In this document: positions 38,193 through 50,678 of the stretch, one piece after another
How positions within the stretch are numbered: position 1 is the first letter of the stretch
Layout: each line of letters begins with the position of its first letter
Source: Fennellomyces sp. T-0311
Lineage: Eukaryota; Mucoromycota; Mucoromycetes; Mucorales; Lichtheimiaceae
DNA length: 64,000 nt
Direction of reading: 5' to 3'
Assembly (NCBI GenBank): GCA_025266875.1
Contig: JALLLT010000003.1
Span: forward strand, 62,001 to 126,000
Position numbers and translations under genes: made by a program
The notes under the pieces: model-generated
What the model was told of the DNA's origin: nothing
The model's input: only the letters and a program-made list of their open reading frames with translations
Databases searched by the model: none

Positions 38193-39216
38193 CTACTTAT
38201 ACTTTGTGTATTACCCTCATCATCTTAATATTGTATATTGATTGGTTCATTAATAGAAATTAGAAACGAAAAACCATAATTAGCTTATGAGACTATTTGA
38301 CAGAAACTAAGGAGAGACAACAGTGAACTCGCCTTTTTCTCGGTCTTTAGCGTTCCATCCGCCTGGGAAAAAACGAGGGACCATTGCAGTACATCAATCA
38401 GTATTTGAATTCTACTCCTTTCACATCCAAAATCAATATATCGTTCCGTTGATTCGATTTAGTAAGTATCAATAGCCCCACAATTGGAACGAGAGTTATC
38501 GCTACATATAACAGCTCAATAATCCCCTTTCTCTATATACTGTACACAAGGTATAATACGTGGATATCCATAGTAGCACTAGTAGTATAGAATATCTTTA
38601 GTTTTCAAACTCTATTTTTTTAGTCCGCATTAGGAGTGGTCGGTCAGGTATGTATACAGGTTACCATTTGGTTGACTAGTGAATAGCAGGCAACTGGAAC
38701 ACTCCTTACTTTCGATCACAGACAGTAGCTATCGATACAACAACGCTACCGAAAGATATAAGTATACTCTGTCAATTCCTAGTATTAAGATTACTATCCA
38801 TATGTGCTTCAATCACTAGAAGCTTGACGGCTTACACACAATCGTGTATCACTTCGAACCTGGGCATTTTCGTTTCCGTTTTGCAACAAGAGCCTATATA
38901 TTTGATTTTCTGCGAGTATTTTAGATCTGTATATGCATCAGGAGTTAAGTGTAGGCTCTTGGAGTGCAGCACCTAAAACTGATCGTCAGGTAAATAACAG
39001 CTTGTGATTCGCTCTATTTCCTTTAGATATGTAAACAACTCGGGTTAAACGTGAAAATAGAAAGATTTTTTTTTTCATTTGTAAGCAGCGGCTTGACCCT
39101 CAATTTATGAATGCATCCCTATTCCTTTAACAGATGCCAATATTTAATGCATTCGTGTTCCGAAGTATTTTTATCTGTCGATTTTCCTACAAGTGGTCTA
39201 TACAAGCGCAAAGAAA
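38193..39216. other. Gene-poor region before the secreted peptide gene
   Basis: About 1 kb, AT-rich, no open frame of interest. The last part is the upstream region of the small peptide gene. Confidence 0.4.
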
Positions 39217-39224
39217 TATAAAAG
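39217..39224 (+). promoter_or_regulatory. TATA box of secreted peptide gene
   Basis: TATAAAAG lies 68 bp before the ATG of the peptide gene. The same motif sits 64 bp before the ATG of the related peptide gene at 53529. After it come pyrimidine-rich leaders in both genes. Confidence 0.55.
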
Positions 39225-39284
39225 GAAGACAGTTTGACTTTTGCAAGCACTACTTTCTTTCGTCTCTATAATTTACGTACCACA

Positions 39285-39464
39285 ATGCATCGCTCAGTTA
39301 TTTTCCTGACTCCTTTTATGATGCTGCTGATTTTTGCTATTGTTGCTCAAGGTCAAGAGTGCACAAACGAAGAGATGTATAGAGGCTGTATTTATATCGA
39401 AGATGATGACCATCACGTTTACTGCGACTGTGAAAATGTTCCCCCAGCGGATCCGGATTACTAG
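39285..39464 (+). CDS. Small secreted cysteine-rich peptide (59 aa)
   Basis: Single exon from ATG 39285 to TAG 39464. The first 23 or so residues look like a signal peptide (basic start MHRS, hydrophobic core FLTPFMMLLIFAIVA, then Gln-Gly-Gln). The mature part is about 36 residues, acidic, with four cysteines: ECTNEEMYRGC then HHVYCDCENVPP. A related peptide lies at 53529-53684, sharing C-T-x2-[DE]-[MI]-x2-G-C and a later V-x(0-1)-C. Size, charge and cysteines suit a secreted signal, effector or antimicrobial peptide, but no known family is recognised. There is no intron. A TATA box and pyrimidine-rich leader support transcription. Confidence 0.7.
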   Translation: MHRSVIFLTPFMMLLIFAIVAQGQECTNEEMYRGCIYIEDDDHHVYCDCENVPPADPDY

Positions 39465-39929
39465 CAGGGCTACCGATAACATTTCAAAACTTTACCGTAA
39501 AACATGTGTTTGTAGCATCTTTATCAATAAATCTTTGGTTACTGCTTAAAATATAGCAAAGTTCTTGCTTGTGGCTCAAGTAATATGATGCTTTTTAGTT
39601 GGTTCTGCAAAACAAAAGTTCGAAAAACCGTTTCCATATACCCAAGTCAAACGCATTTTGCAGCTGTTGCTAGTACAGACCTCAATAAAACTGTCTTCTG
39701 TACTTGTGCATTACTGACAGTTTATATATTGCATTGCTTTAAATGAAAAAGCTTGTAGTACATCAGTTTCGATCGAATACGTGCGGACAACGTAAAATAA
39801 TACAAAACTAATTACATTGTCGTAACACGCTCTACGTATATGTCAAGCATGCATAGAATGGTTTTGGCTACGTTATTTGCTAAAAACAGAATAAAGTTTA
39901 TGGCTCGGCTGTATGTTACACTGTGGCGT
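39465..39929. other. Spacer before the nested transposon
   Basis: About 465 bp downstream of the peptide gene, AT-rich, no supported gene. Confidence 0.4.
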
Positions 39930-39965
39930 AATAGGGGAATCCAATGGACCTCCGTAAGATTATAG

Positions 39966-41127
39966 AGGTCTGGAAAAAAAGATGCAATCCTTTTTTTCAA
40001 GAGCCGGTATCTCATGAACTAAGCATCTGTGTGTTCCAGTTCAAAAACTGGAGTACACTTCTGTATCTTCTCCATCACTTTAGTTTAACAAAGTATGTGC
40101 TCATTAGTTTTTAATGGTAGCCACTATAGATGGGAAAATGGCATGTCAGCAAAAGAATTGAGTAAATTTCTCAGAATTTGTAGTCAGTTTTATTCAAAAT
40201 TGCAGTTTTAATTCAAGCAGCTCTATATCAACATCGAAGTCTTTCTCTCGTAGCCCTTCGTAGCTATGGTTTGCTTCAAATTATTTCGTCCATATAGAAA
40301 CAAAAGTCGACTTCTTAATTGCAGCAAAAAGCTCTAATAAAGAGCTTCACAGTCGCAATGTGGAAGCCAGGTCAGATGGCTAGTGTGGCCAATATGGCAG
40401 GGGGATTCATCGAGAAAGACCTCTAGAGTCTTGAGGTAGTAATCTCTTTTACCGGTAGTACGATTACGGAGTCACTTGGTAACAGTAACATATTGGTGGC
40501 GATATTTTGCAATGTTCGGTGCGTCGTGAAGTGCGTTTAGTCTTATGCCTCAGCCATAATAGCGGCCCATTTGATGCAGATGGTTTCTAAGGGACCGATG
40601 CTTGATCTAATGACTGTATTACTTATAGAACTCGGCTGCGGTAGACTCAGGAGTCAAAATATTGTCGAGTTTGTGGCTTTCTAGAACGATTTCTCACACA
40701 TTAGCAACATAATCAGATTCGAGCTCGAGTTTCGGTCTTCCAATGGCTGATGAATTTTCTGGGATTTCCTTGGCTTTGTATATAGCTAATGGCTTCTGTG
40801 CCGTGCTCTTTCCAATGCCACATACCTCGGCTACAAGTTCGCGGAGGGTGTGGCTGGTAGCTTCTTTCAGGAACTTTCAACGCTTCTTAAGAAAATGAAT
40901 CGCGTTCATTGACATGTAGTATTCATTTGCCGACATCACAGAGCCATTGCGTATAGGAAGTTTCCATTCCCCTTTAGCGAGATGCATCTTTAAGCAAAAG
41001 TACGCGCCTACATCTCAGGACCAAATTTTATTAAGCTCATAATATAGATTTCATTAGTCAAAAATGAAATATATTGGGGAAACGGTTTGAACGTCGGAAA
41101 ATTGATTGCATCTTTTTTTCCAGACCT
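39966..41127 (-). mobile_element. 1,162-bp transposon with perfect 24-bp terminal inverted repeats
   Basis: 39966-39989 (AGGTCTGG, seven A, GATGCAATC) is the exact reverse complement of 41104-41127. The body carries a decayed DDE transposase on minus. Compared with the 18-kb copy of the host repeat, excising exactly 39966-41127 restores alignment with no extra bases, so no target-site duplication is visible. Size and gene content are those of a Tc1/mariner-like element. Confidence 0.8.
40330..40930 (-). pseudogene. Decayed Tc1/mariner-like (DDE) transposase
   Basis: Reading the minus strand gives recognisable pieces in shifting frames with several in-frame stops. They include a helix-turn-helix with VAEVCGIGKSTAQ (40802-40819 encodes GIGKST), a GRPKLELE linker, and downstream FLDESPCHIGHTSHLTWLP near 40365-40420. 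The last matches the 'DES...H.....TW.P' second catalytic Asp block of IS630/Tc1-type transposases. The element is therefore dead as an autonomous unit. The family call rests on these motifs only. Confidence 0.75.
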
Positions 41128-41245
41128 TTAAATATAAAATGGTCGGGTTGGGTACTCGATCATTTTTTTACACAGAAGACTTTTATACCTTCCAAAAGGT
41201 TCTCAACAATTGTAGCATAAACTTTTTACAAAGCTATCAAAGAAA

Positions 41246-43162
41246 AGTACAATTTCTTTGCTACGTAGCAATCATAATGTCAAGCGAACAATGCGACCAG
41301 TCAATCTCAGATACTGTCGTGCTTCCCGGTGTGCAAACGAATAAAAGCAGCTACGTATATTTTGTGACATTAAAGTGTTTTTTGCAAAATATTCAGGCTC
41401 ATCACACCTCTAAGACCCGAGCGCTCAATCTTGTTATAAATGAACAAGGAATGAGGGCCAGAAAAAGATAGAAAAAGAAAGTAACGCGTAGATAGTTTTT
41501 TATCAGTTTCCTCACATTATTTTCAGGAAGCACATTATACGCGAAAACGATATCTGCATATTCCTTACCAATCATGATGATTGACTAGCAAACCTTAAAC
41601 CAGTAGTTATTCTCATTAAAGATCGTACGTTGCACTGTCTTTAAAAAAGATGTCGCTTCAAAGTACCGGATTTATCTGTGGCATAAAGAATATGTCAGTA
41701 AATATATTAGAAAGCGTCATTTTTCTACTCTTGCTTTCCCCTCCTATTTGCCGATTACGTTAGATGATCTATGATACCACTGTTCAGCTAAGTCATCGAC
41801 TTGAGTGATGGTAACTTTAGTATTGGTAATGATACATACGTATTCTACATCGGCTCTAACGTTATGAAATAATAGGGGCGTGTCAACATATAGTTGAAGA
41901 TGGATCGCTGTTACATGTAATGTTCAAATTCGTACTAATTTTTCTTTTCTTTTTCATGCTTCTCCTGTTTTTTGATAGGATTTTAAGAAAATATGTAATT
42001 TTTCATGTTTGAAAAATGCTTTTTTTCCATTTCGAATGATTGACATTTATACTGGTAAGGAATGGCGCTTGTTGATAAGCAGTAGTGTGAACAAGTCTCG
42101 AAACAGATACAGGGTTTTGCGCAAAAATGCCACAGTGTTGACAATGGAAAAGAAATGTGCTAGAGTAATGACTGGAATAACGGTTTTCATGGTGCGGAAA
42201 CGCAATGGTAATAGCGGTTTTAGTGTGGATGGGTGCATGGACTAGTAATAGATGAGACATACCAATCGGATCAAAGGAATGGGATGGAATAGATGAATAA
42301 GGCTATTTCTGTTGTCGAGGCTGGTGGTAAACACCAACCCAGCTGTGTCATCGCCACTTATTCTCACAGTCGTGTTCAAGTATCCTTAACAATTAGGTTT
42401 TAGTTTTATACTCATTTTGTGTTAAATAACTCATTTTTGCTTATCTCAAATGTGCTTAGAAAATCTATTTCTTTTTTATTAATACGTAATAGTAGCCTTA
42501 TCAGCTAGTATACTAAAAATGGACGCTGCTGTTATCGCCCGACTGGAGTATTACCAGAGTTTATTATCATTTGACCATGGCAAAAGTCATTATGAAATGG
42601 CCCAGAGAAATAGAGGCAATAAATACCCAATGAACAGAAGATCGAGTTCGGAAAGTATATACACGTACATAATGATATGATATGTGGTAGGATGTAGTAT
42701 ATATACGCGTAAGGCTTGCACATAAGCGTAGATCAAAGCGCATCAGCCATTAGGTAATATCCAAGCAGTATTCCATCGGCACAAGAAGACGATAAGAATT
42801 ATTGTAAATGGGACAAGAAAACACTAACGCGGCTCTTCTTGTTTACCTTCAACATTAAAACAACAGCCCTCTCATTGTCCAATTAATAGTTACTTTCACG
42901 AGGCTCAGTTTAGGTGCCAAAGGATTATGTATTAGCATGACAAGTCTTAGTCAATTACGCACACCAATGGTCGAGCTCCATTCTCAGCGGCTCGTATTAG
43001 CCTGATTAAATAAAATTAACTACGTACTCTACCTCCATTTAATTTCAGGAACAGAAGTAAGGCTGCGATGGCAACAAGCTCAAGCTCGGGTAAAATAACT
43101 TTCGGTAACACAGGTCTAATTCAAAGCCAAGTCTCGTTCGCATTTTTGCTCCTTGCTTCCCC
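41246..43162. other. Gene-poor region
   Basis: About 1.9 kb between the transposon relic and the F-box gene. A plus frame continues out of the repeat to 41471, and frames of about 80 codons exist at 42003-42260 on both strands. None has a recognisable domain or good splice structure. The last 150 bp is the F-box gene promoter. Confidence 0.4.
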
Positions 43163-44790
43163 ATGCACGACTTTACCATTACGCTGCCTTTCGAAACCAT
43201 TCGTTTAATCTTGTCATATTTGGATCATAGTGATCATGTCGAGTGCATGCTCGTGTGTCATCGATGGCATGATCTAATTCCAATTTTTGCTTCTGAGCTG
43301 TGGGATCATCTTTTGGTCACTTCCGACTCTTGGCCGAAAACGAACGAGCGCTTGTTGCTATGTCTTGGCCCTCACATTCAATATTTGTTTATTCAAGAAG
43401 CGCCACCATGTCAGGTGCTGAATACTCTAAAAGACAAAGAATGCAAACTTACCTTACTTGGTATGTCGCTTTGACCACTCACATTCAGATCTAACGCAAG
43501 CGATGAGTAGAATTGGCATGCTACCGTAACTTTTGCGTAAGCAACAGCAGTTCATTGGTTGCGGCGATGGCACAATTCGGCACCACGCTAAAAGAGATAC
43601 ACATCACAGATCTCGCTACACCAGATATACCCGAGCATACACTATTAGACAACTGCCCTAACCTAACACATCTTACCCTCTTGTTCTCGGTTATGGGCGT
43701 GAATGTACAATCACAGGACGACATGGATCGCGTGAATAAGAACACCAAGCTGTTATATCTCCACATGGACAATGGAATCAACTTTGAAGCACGGGTTATG
43801 GAGATCCTCCGTCGTAGTCCGAAGCTCAGGTCATTAGTGATGTCAAACCATCCTTACCGCACCTTCCAGGACTGCTACCTTTCAGGTGTGTACTTTAATG
43901 ATGCCCTCAATGCGTGTCCTCAGCTACGCTATGTCTCGTGGAACGAAAACCAAGACTCTGCAGCTGATACCGCACGCTATGATTCATGGATGCAATTGGT
44001 CACTTGCAATAATCAAGACGATACGGCATTCCTCACCGAGCTCGTGTTTCAAGGAGTTGATGATGACGTTGAAAAGATAGTACCGGTATTGTGTTCACAA
44101 CATAAGCTCGAGTATATGAAGCTTCTAAGTCATGAAGGCAATATATGTCCTTTTGCCGGGATGAAACGTTCTCATCTGAAGACACTTTTTCTCGAACAAG
44201 TGAAGATGAGCCGAGAAGAATGGGTGCCGTTCCTCATGGGATGTCCGGAGCTAGAGAGCTTCACCGTGGATACGCAACTGAACGCGACGGATGTAATTGC
44301 CATCATACAAGGCGTGCGATCCTTAAAGAACATCCAGCACTTGTATCTGCTCAGCTTCTTTTATTTCAGCATGGATTGTCACCTGCCGATGGATACTTTC
44401 AACATGCTTTCGACCAACAATATTCGAAGCTTAAGCTTGCGCGATATACCTATTTCCGATGAAGGACTCCTTGTTATGTGCAACATACCATCGTTGCGTG
44501 CATTAAACCTAAGCATGCCACAATTCAGGGGACTCATCACTGCCGATGGGTTTTCGGCGTTTGCCGAAAAGTTACAGTTCGTAAACAGTCAGCTACACAC
44601 TTTGAGCTTATCCTGGTTCACCAACCTGACTGATACGGTTGTCGAACATTTTGCTCAAGTCAAAAGCTTGACAAATTTGGCGGTATCACTTTCCAACCAG
44701 ATTACCGATGCTGGAGTGCAGGCGTTCACCAGCAGGAACAAGAAAATTAGCGTCAATTATTGCCCTTATGTATCGGAGAGTTATGGTTGA
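43163..44790 (+). CDS. F-box / leucine-rich-repeat protein
   Basis: Likely substrate receptor of an SCF ubiquitin ligase (family knowledge). ATG at 43163; two exons, 43163-43460 and 43511-44790, joined in phase (phase 1, giving Glu), for about 525 aa. The F-box is at residues 6-45 (TLPFETIRLILSYLD, then CMLVCHRWHDL). The rest is a run of irregular leucine-rich repeats, with LDNCPNLTHLTLL, RRSPKLRSLVMS, CPELESFTV, NNIRSLSLRDIPISDEGLL and LTNLAVSLSNQITDAGVQAF. The last ones are close to the cysteine-containing LRR type of Grr1/Amn1-like proteins. The target is unknown. No truncation seen. Confidence 0.85.
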
Positions 44791-45153
44791 GACTGGCTAG
44801 TAGCGCACTGATACAATCTTAGAAGTTTATCAATCATGTAATATATGCATACTTCTTTATATACAAAAGCATAGCCACTGGTAATAATACAAAGTGGAGG
44901 GAAGGCTTTTTTGGTACGCACGATGCTAGTTACTGGATGCCCTTAGCTACTTAATATAAGTCCTCGCAGGTCAAAATATTAAACAGTAAATTCAGTTCAA
45001 TATGCCTCAGCAGAATAATCCTTCGAACCAGTATGTACGATTATTGCAGTTTTGCGATAGATCAATGAGTCGGGCCGGACCAGATGTGTGTCGCAGTTTC
45101 TTTTAAGAGGTGAGGCAGCAAAATTTTAAGCCAACCTTTTACCTTTAAGCAAT
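44791..45153. other. Promoter region of RRP4
   Basis: 363 bp. A short frame opens at ATG 45002 (MPQQNNPSNQ) and reaches a GTATGT donor-like site. It could be a small upstream frame or an untranslated leader with an intron. No other feature seen. Confidence 0.35.
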
Positions 45154-46358
45154 ATGGAGCTACGAATCCTATCACCAGTACCACCAGTAGCAATTAAAAA
45201 GCGTGATCAAAAACGAATGGACATTGATGGCGAGGAAGGGCCAGTTCATTTGGTTAATCCCGGCGAGACAATCACGACCGATCAACAATTCATGAGGTTT
45301 GGTGGAATTCTATACTTTCACGCGATCGATGCTAAAATACGTAATGATATTAGAGGCCACGGTACCTATGCGGATGGCGAGAATGTTGTGGTGTCTTCGG
45401 TTGCTGGTGCAGTTGAACGCGTCAACAAGCTGCTTTCGGTTCGCCCATTGAAAACGCGATATACACCTGAGATCGGTGACATTGTAGTTGGACGAGTAAC
45501 AGAAGTGGTCATGAAGCGTTGGAAAATCGATGTCAATGGAAGACAAGACGCTGTACTGCTGTTGAGTTCCGTTAACTTACCAGGTGGCGTGCAGGTTAGT
45601 CAATCGCTATTTCCATGCGCGCGAATATGTGAGACTAATAGTATCCATAGCGACGTAAAAACGAATCCGACGAGCTGCATATGCGTCAATTCTTTGCTGA
45701 AGGCGATGTGGTCGTGGTACGTTTGTGGGTTGATCTTGTGTCTAAACCTGTGTCATTGAACCTGTGTCTCCAAGGCTGAAGTGCAGAGCTTTTATGCTGA
45801 TGGTGCAATGGGATTGCATACCCGAGGTTTCAAATTCTGTAAGTTACGAAACGGCTCCTTTGTCAACGTACCACCTGTGCTGGTTCAGCGCTGCAAATCT
45901 CAATTTCACACGTTACCATGCGGCGTGGATGTCATTTTGGGTCTGAATGGTTATATCTGGGTGAACAAGAAGCTCCAGGCTCTGGTGGGAGGAAACAGCA
46001 CGGATGAGGTCGATGCCACTGTGCTTTATTCGAATGAAAACGATGTAAGTGGCCGGCTTTAGACGTGCCTTTTGTTGTTGCTTACAAGAACACGGCAGGA
46101 AATCACACCGGAAGAGCGAGAAAATATTGCCCGAGTTTGCAACTGTATAACCGCACTCGCCAAACGATACATGCATATCAACGATACCGTCATCATCTAC
46201 ACATACGAAGGTAATATTATCGAGTGCGTTACACAGTATAGCATACTAACTTGACATGCTTTGCAGCATCACTCTCATATAGTGTCAAGGAGCTCCTGAA
46301 AGTGGAGGTGATCGACACTATCACATCTGAAGCCAGCGACCGGATGCGAATGCCATAA
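45154..46358 (+). CDS. RRP4: Exosome complex cap subunit Rrp4/EXOSC2
   Basis: An RNA-binding cap protein of the nuclear and cytoplasmic RNA exosome (family knowledge). ATG at 45154, four short introns (near 45594, 45718, 46047 and 46210), stop at 46356-46358; about 320 aa, as usual. The N-terminal domain has HLVNPGETITTDQQFMRFGG (GHGTY at about 45360). An S1 domain follows (YTPEIGDIVVGRVTEV ... RWKIDVNGRQDAVLLLSSV). The KH domain has the family signature CGVDVILGLNGYIWVNKK in place of a classical GXXG loop. The C-terminal helix contains EERENIARVCNCI. Intact. Confidence 0.93.
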
Positions 46359-46463
46359 GCTAAAAAGCTATTTTATACACAAAATCATCCTTGTACATAC
46401 TTTATGATAAACGACATTCTGCTTTAATTACGGTATTATTGTTTGCTAAGTTCATAGGGCATA

Positions 46464-49400
46464 CTAGGTGGTTCGAGGTCGCCATGATCCCGGTGATACC
46501 GACCCCGAGGCGTTTGCCTCAATTAATGTCCACTCTTGATCATCGTCCACAATACTGCTTTCAAGGAAGGCATCTGGATCTTCGTCATCCGATGATGTAC
46601 GCTGCGCAGAAGAAAATGTGCGTTCGCGTGCTAGTTCCATATCGCGATAGATACATTGTATCGCTGTCGCAACGCCGTTTTCCTTCGGAAAACCATTAGC
46701 CCTCTATTGCAGAAAAAAATACCATCAAAGTTTTATACCTGACGAATCTTATCTCCCACAATATTCGCTGTTCGCAGCATGCTTTCGTCGGTTGACACGA
46801 CACGCAAAGCGGCCGAAAGATTCTCAACTGTCAGTTCTTTGATACAGCGCCCAATTCCCATTTCTTCCACCCGATCTCCCCAAAAGAACTGATCAGCGAA
46901 AAATGGCTTGACGATCGTAGGTCTACCTGCACGTAAACCTGCCGCTGTGGTACCAGCACCTCCATGATGCACAACAGCTCGGACTTGTGGAAACAGCCAG
47001 TCGTGTGGAACAGCCTGGACGCTCAGTATCGTATCGGGATATCGGTGCAACAAGTCTTCGCTCGCCCCTGTCGATTTTTCTTGTAGTCTAGACGACCACC
47101 CTCGAGAAATGATGGCCCGGACGTTTGACAAAAGCGTTGCTTCAACAATGATTCTTGTGATCTCGTCTGGATCGGATACAATGATGGATCCGAATCCAAT
47201 GTACACCAGTGGCCGCGAGTCTGATGCCTGGAGGAAATCTTGGAGTTGCTTGCTAGGTTTCCATCCAGTCTATAGCAACAAATGTATGACGTTAGCTTTC
47301 TTTCATTGCCATGTGTCTCCGGGGCGGGGGTTGTTACCTGGGCATTATCAAGGAACCAATAGCCTGTACAGTGAATCCAATCCATCCAGTCAAGTGGGCT
47401 AGGAACGATGCTTTGACTGAAGCAGTATAGATAAGGTATCTTCCATATTTCCAGTTTCTCGTAACTTGTTGGCGGGAGATTCAACTCGGTTCGTCTAAAA
47501 TCATTTGTCCGCGTTGCGATAGCTCGCCAGATGGCATGGTCGAACAAAACATAGGTCATATCGTTGTAGAGCCTTCCTTTTGGATTGTTTGGCGTGGCGA
47601 ATGGATGCGGGAATGATCGAGTTCGCGTCATGGGCATAGGGAAAGATCTGAAATAAGGCACACCTGCCAACCAAAACGGGTATAAGTAATAGTCCATGAG
47701 ATCACTTGATCCGCAAGTAGCACTCACGTAGTTTCTCAGCCATATGTACACCGATCATTGCACTGGGACTTTCTATAATAACATCGGTGCCATCGCAAGC
47801 TTTCCAAGTCAAGGTAAGTAGCTCGTCTATCCATCCTTTGAACTAAAGTACAGTCAGTAATGTTTCTTTGAATCCGACGTAACAGTCGTGCTTACGAGTC
47901 GCAATCCTTCCATCACAAAGTGAACGCTGAAAAAGTTATTTTCCACGCAAATACGCTAAGTGTATGTTAACCAATGATGATGGCAAAAAATATATATAGC
48001 ACTCACCATTAACTCACTGGGATCTCCACCTATTGAGCGATATTCTATATTATGTTCTTCTATCCAATCTTTGAACTCATCGTGGGTGGCAATGCGACAT
48101 TTGTGTCCTTCAGCCATAAGTCCCTTGCATAGAGCGATATAAGGTTGTACGTCTCCTCTGGTGCCGATAGTAATACAAGTAAAATGGAGTGGTTTGTCGG
48201 GTTTCTGGTATAAAAGCGGTTCTTCTGCACCATGCGAAAGCACAGGTAACCCTTTAAAAATATATCTTAGTTTTCAATGTAATTAAACGTATATGTATCT
48301 AAAGTATACCTGTTTTAAAGGGAGTGATTATATGGTCGTAACTTTCTGTTTGCTCTTCTTCAAGCAGCCGGGCAGTCCATTCGCGTATATCTCTACAAAA
48401 AAAGCTCTCTACATCAGTAATGATGAATTGGAAAGTGCCGCAGATCATTACTTTTGTGTTTGCTCAACCGATGACTTGTTTTCAAAAACACCTTTATGCT
48501 GAAGGAACAGTCTTGCGAAGCAACTATTGCGCTTTGCCTCGGAGGAGAACTCTATAAATACCTACAATGAAATCAGCTTGGACTGCTCTCCCCAAGTACA
48601 TTGTATCTTTTTTACCTCCTTTTTGTTTTGTGTCAAAATGCTTAGGGCATGAAAAATGTAGCCTCGACTGCGGATCTTTTGTATCCGAAGTATGTCACTG
48701 AACGGAACAATCATCTACAAAGTCTCAGCTACGACCGCTTGTACACCTTTTTGGACGACAGTACCTTGGCTTTCGTTGCAATTCCCTTTGAGTTGAATGA
48801 TACGTGATGTGAAGAAATATATAGCTTTCCATAGCACGGCAGCGTCTTCATCAATGAGCAGCGGTACACTAAGTAGTCGCGGTTAATGATAAATTATATA
48901 TGATACTATATAACACTTTACCTGCGTCCAGTTGTTCGGATTCCGGTAACACAAAGTACTTTCGAAAATTGGATCGCGTGCGTTCTTCAATCGGCTCTTC
49001 ATGCGGGAATAGCGTGTTTCCGTCATGTTTCCGCACATATGCCTTGCTGCACCTACGCATACTCTCGTCATCCTCATCTTCGTCCGGAGAGCGATAAACA
49101 GTGGCAGTGCTTCCAGCATTTCCACCTAATAGACCGTAGACGAGCTTCATTCCAGATCGCCGCTTGCCATCCAGCCAACCAACTACTGCCTGATCCTCTT
49201 CGTCCGAACTTGATGAGTCTGCAATGTCGGCTGTACTAGGATCTGGTGTGTGATGAGCCGGTGGTGGATGGTGTGGTATCGTCGGTGAGGGATGATCCGA
49301 GGAGCTGTACAGTAAGTCTCTGAGGGCGCTAGGGACAGATAATGCACTTGTTACAGCGTAACTCATGGATGCTGGTATGGAAGACGATGATGGTACAGTA

Positions 49401-50678
49401 GTTGCCTTCATATTGCCACCTAACGCTTGAATAGTAATTGGTTGTGAGTTTGCATCGTACAGATCACTGATGGATAATGACGGTGAAACAGAATCGGTCG
49501 TGGACGCACTGAGCAGGTTGTCCGAATTATTGCTTTCTGCGAGTGCCTTGTGTCGTTGTGAACGATCCCATGCGCTCTTCAATTGTCCAAAAGTCTCCTT
49601 GGCATCTGTAAAATACGCAAAGTAGTACTACAGTGCATTGTTTATCAGAATCCGTCAGAACCGTCAGTATGCCGCCACTGCACATACCTCATCCATCACA
49701 AAACTGTCGTCAATTCCTACTGCACGAATTTGGATAAACTGTTGAAACTCGAATGCTTCAGTCTGCTCGATATCCAGGATATTCTCGAATGGAAGAGATA
49801 CTTTGACGCTATTTCCGGCGTTCTTGGCCTTGAAGATTGCCTTCTGGAGCATATTGATCCTGGTTCATAGTACGTGTGGGTATTCTATGAGCACACACAT
49901 CCTCTCCTTTACTCCTTACCACTCCAGCATGGCTGCATGTGTATCCGCTTGAATATGCCACGTCTTGTTCATCGTGATGATTTTAAACCCATGTTCGCGC
50001 TTCTTGGAGGTACGGACTGCCAGAGCATCCTTGAGGTCTACTTTACCCTTGGGAGAGTACATATCGGTAGCGCTTTCATGCCACTCCAGCACGTCGTTTT
50101 TAAGCTCAAAATAGTAGCGATCAAAACCTGTTCCCATCTTGCCGGTGGTTTTGATAAGTAAGTAGCCAGTCCTCCGGTAGCCATGCTGAGAACAGGTGAC
50201 CATATGCGTGTCAGTAAAAATCAAGATAGATAAAATTGTACTCGTGCGTGGTCACGCATCAAAAGAACTGTACCATGTTCTGCGGCAAGGAAGCATAAAA
50301 GCAAACATGATTATCGGTCAAATAAAGATAGCCAGGCACAATTGCTGAGCGGACAATGCAACAGGGCCATTCTAAATACGTTTCGTCCTGGTTTTAGCTG
50401 TGGTGTTTTGCGTTGTATTATATCAAGACACACATACCACCGAGAACTGGCTCGACTGTTGGCAAGTCGAATATTATCTGAAGCTTTTCTGCTGTGCTTT
50501 GGTCCTTCAGCAATGCGCTAGCTGGCAACGAGGGATCTCGCTCATCGCTAGGGCTGTCATTGTCGTCATCGTCAAACTGATTTCCTGCTGCCTCAGCAAG
50601 CAGCTCCTTTATCACATCAGGTCTTCTTAGGTTGAGATCGTGAACTGATTGCCCTGGATAAGTATAAGTCTTTGGCAC
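46464..50678 (-). CDS. ATG26: Sterol 3-beta-glucosyltransferase Atg26
   Basis: Transfers glucose from UDP-glucose to ergosterol; in some fungi it is needed for selective autophagy of peroxisomes (family knowledge). Read on minus, the domain order is: an acidic N-terminus; GRAM ([19 protein letters not shown]) around a PH domain ([16 protein letters not shown], near 50100); a Ser/Pro/Asp-rich linker (48900-49560); a second GRAM ([20 protein letters not shown] near 48800); then the glycosyltransferase with [20 protein letters not shown]. The catalytic end has [20 protein letters not shown] and [13 protein letters not shown]. Around twelve short introns. The C-terminus carries acidic [10 protein letters not shown], a possible Atg8-interacting motif. 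The 5' end is provisional: codon 50676-50678 is GTG and the true ATG must lie a little upstream in another exon. Confidence 0.88.

Larger units (their letters stand above)
39930..41245. repeat. Older repeat interrupted by a 1.16-kb insertion
   Basis: 39930-39965 matches the left arm of the element at 18383 (8 mismatches in 36 bp). 41128-41245 continues that element's internal sequence from 18418 without a gap. The right terminal inverted repeat of the 18-kb copy is absent here; similarity stops at about 41245, so this copy is truncated on the right. Confidence 0.7.

Noticed and set aside
47023..47751. 242-codon minus frame with a C-terminal part unlike ATG26
   Set aside because: The first part is the true ATG26 exon; the rest simply reads through an intron into the wrong frame.
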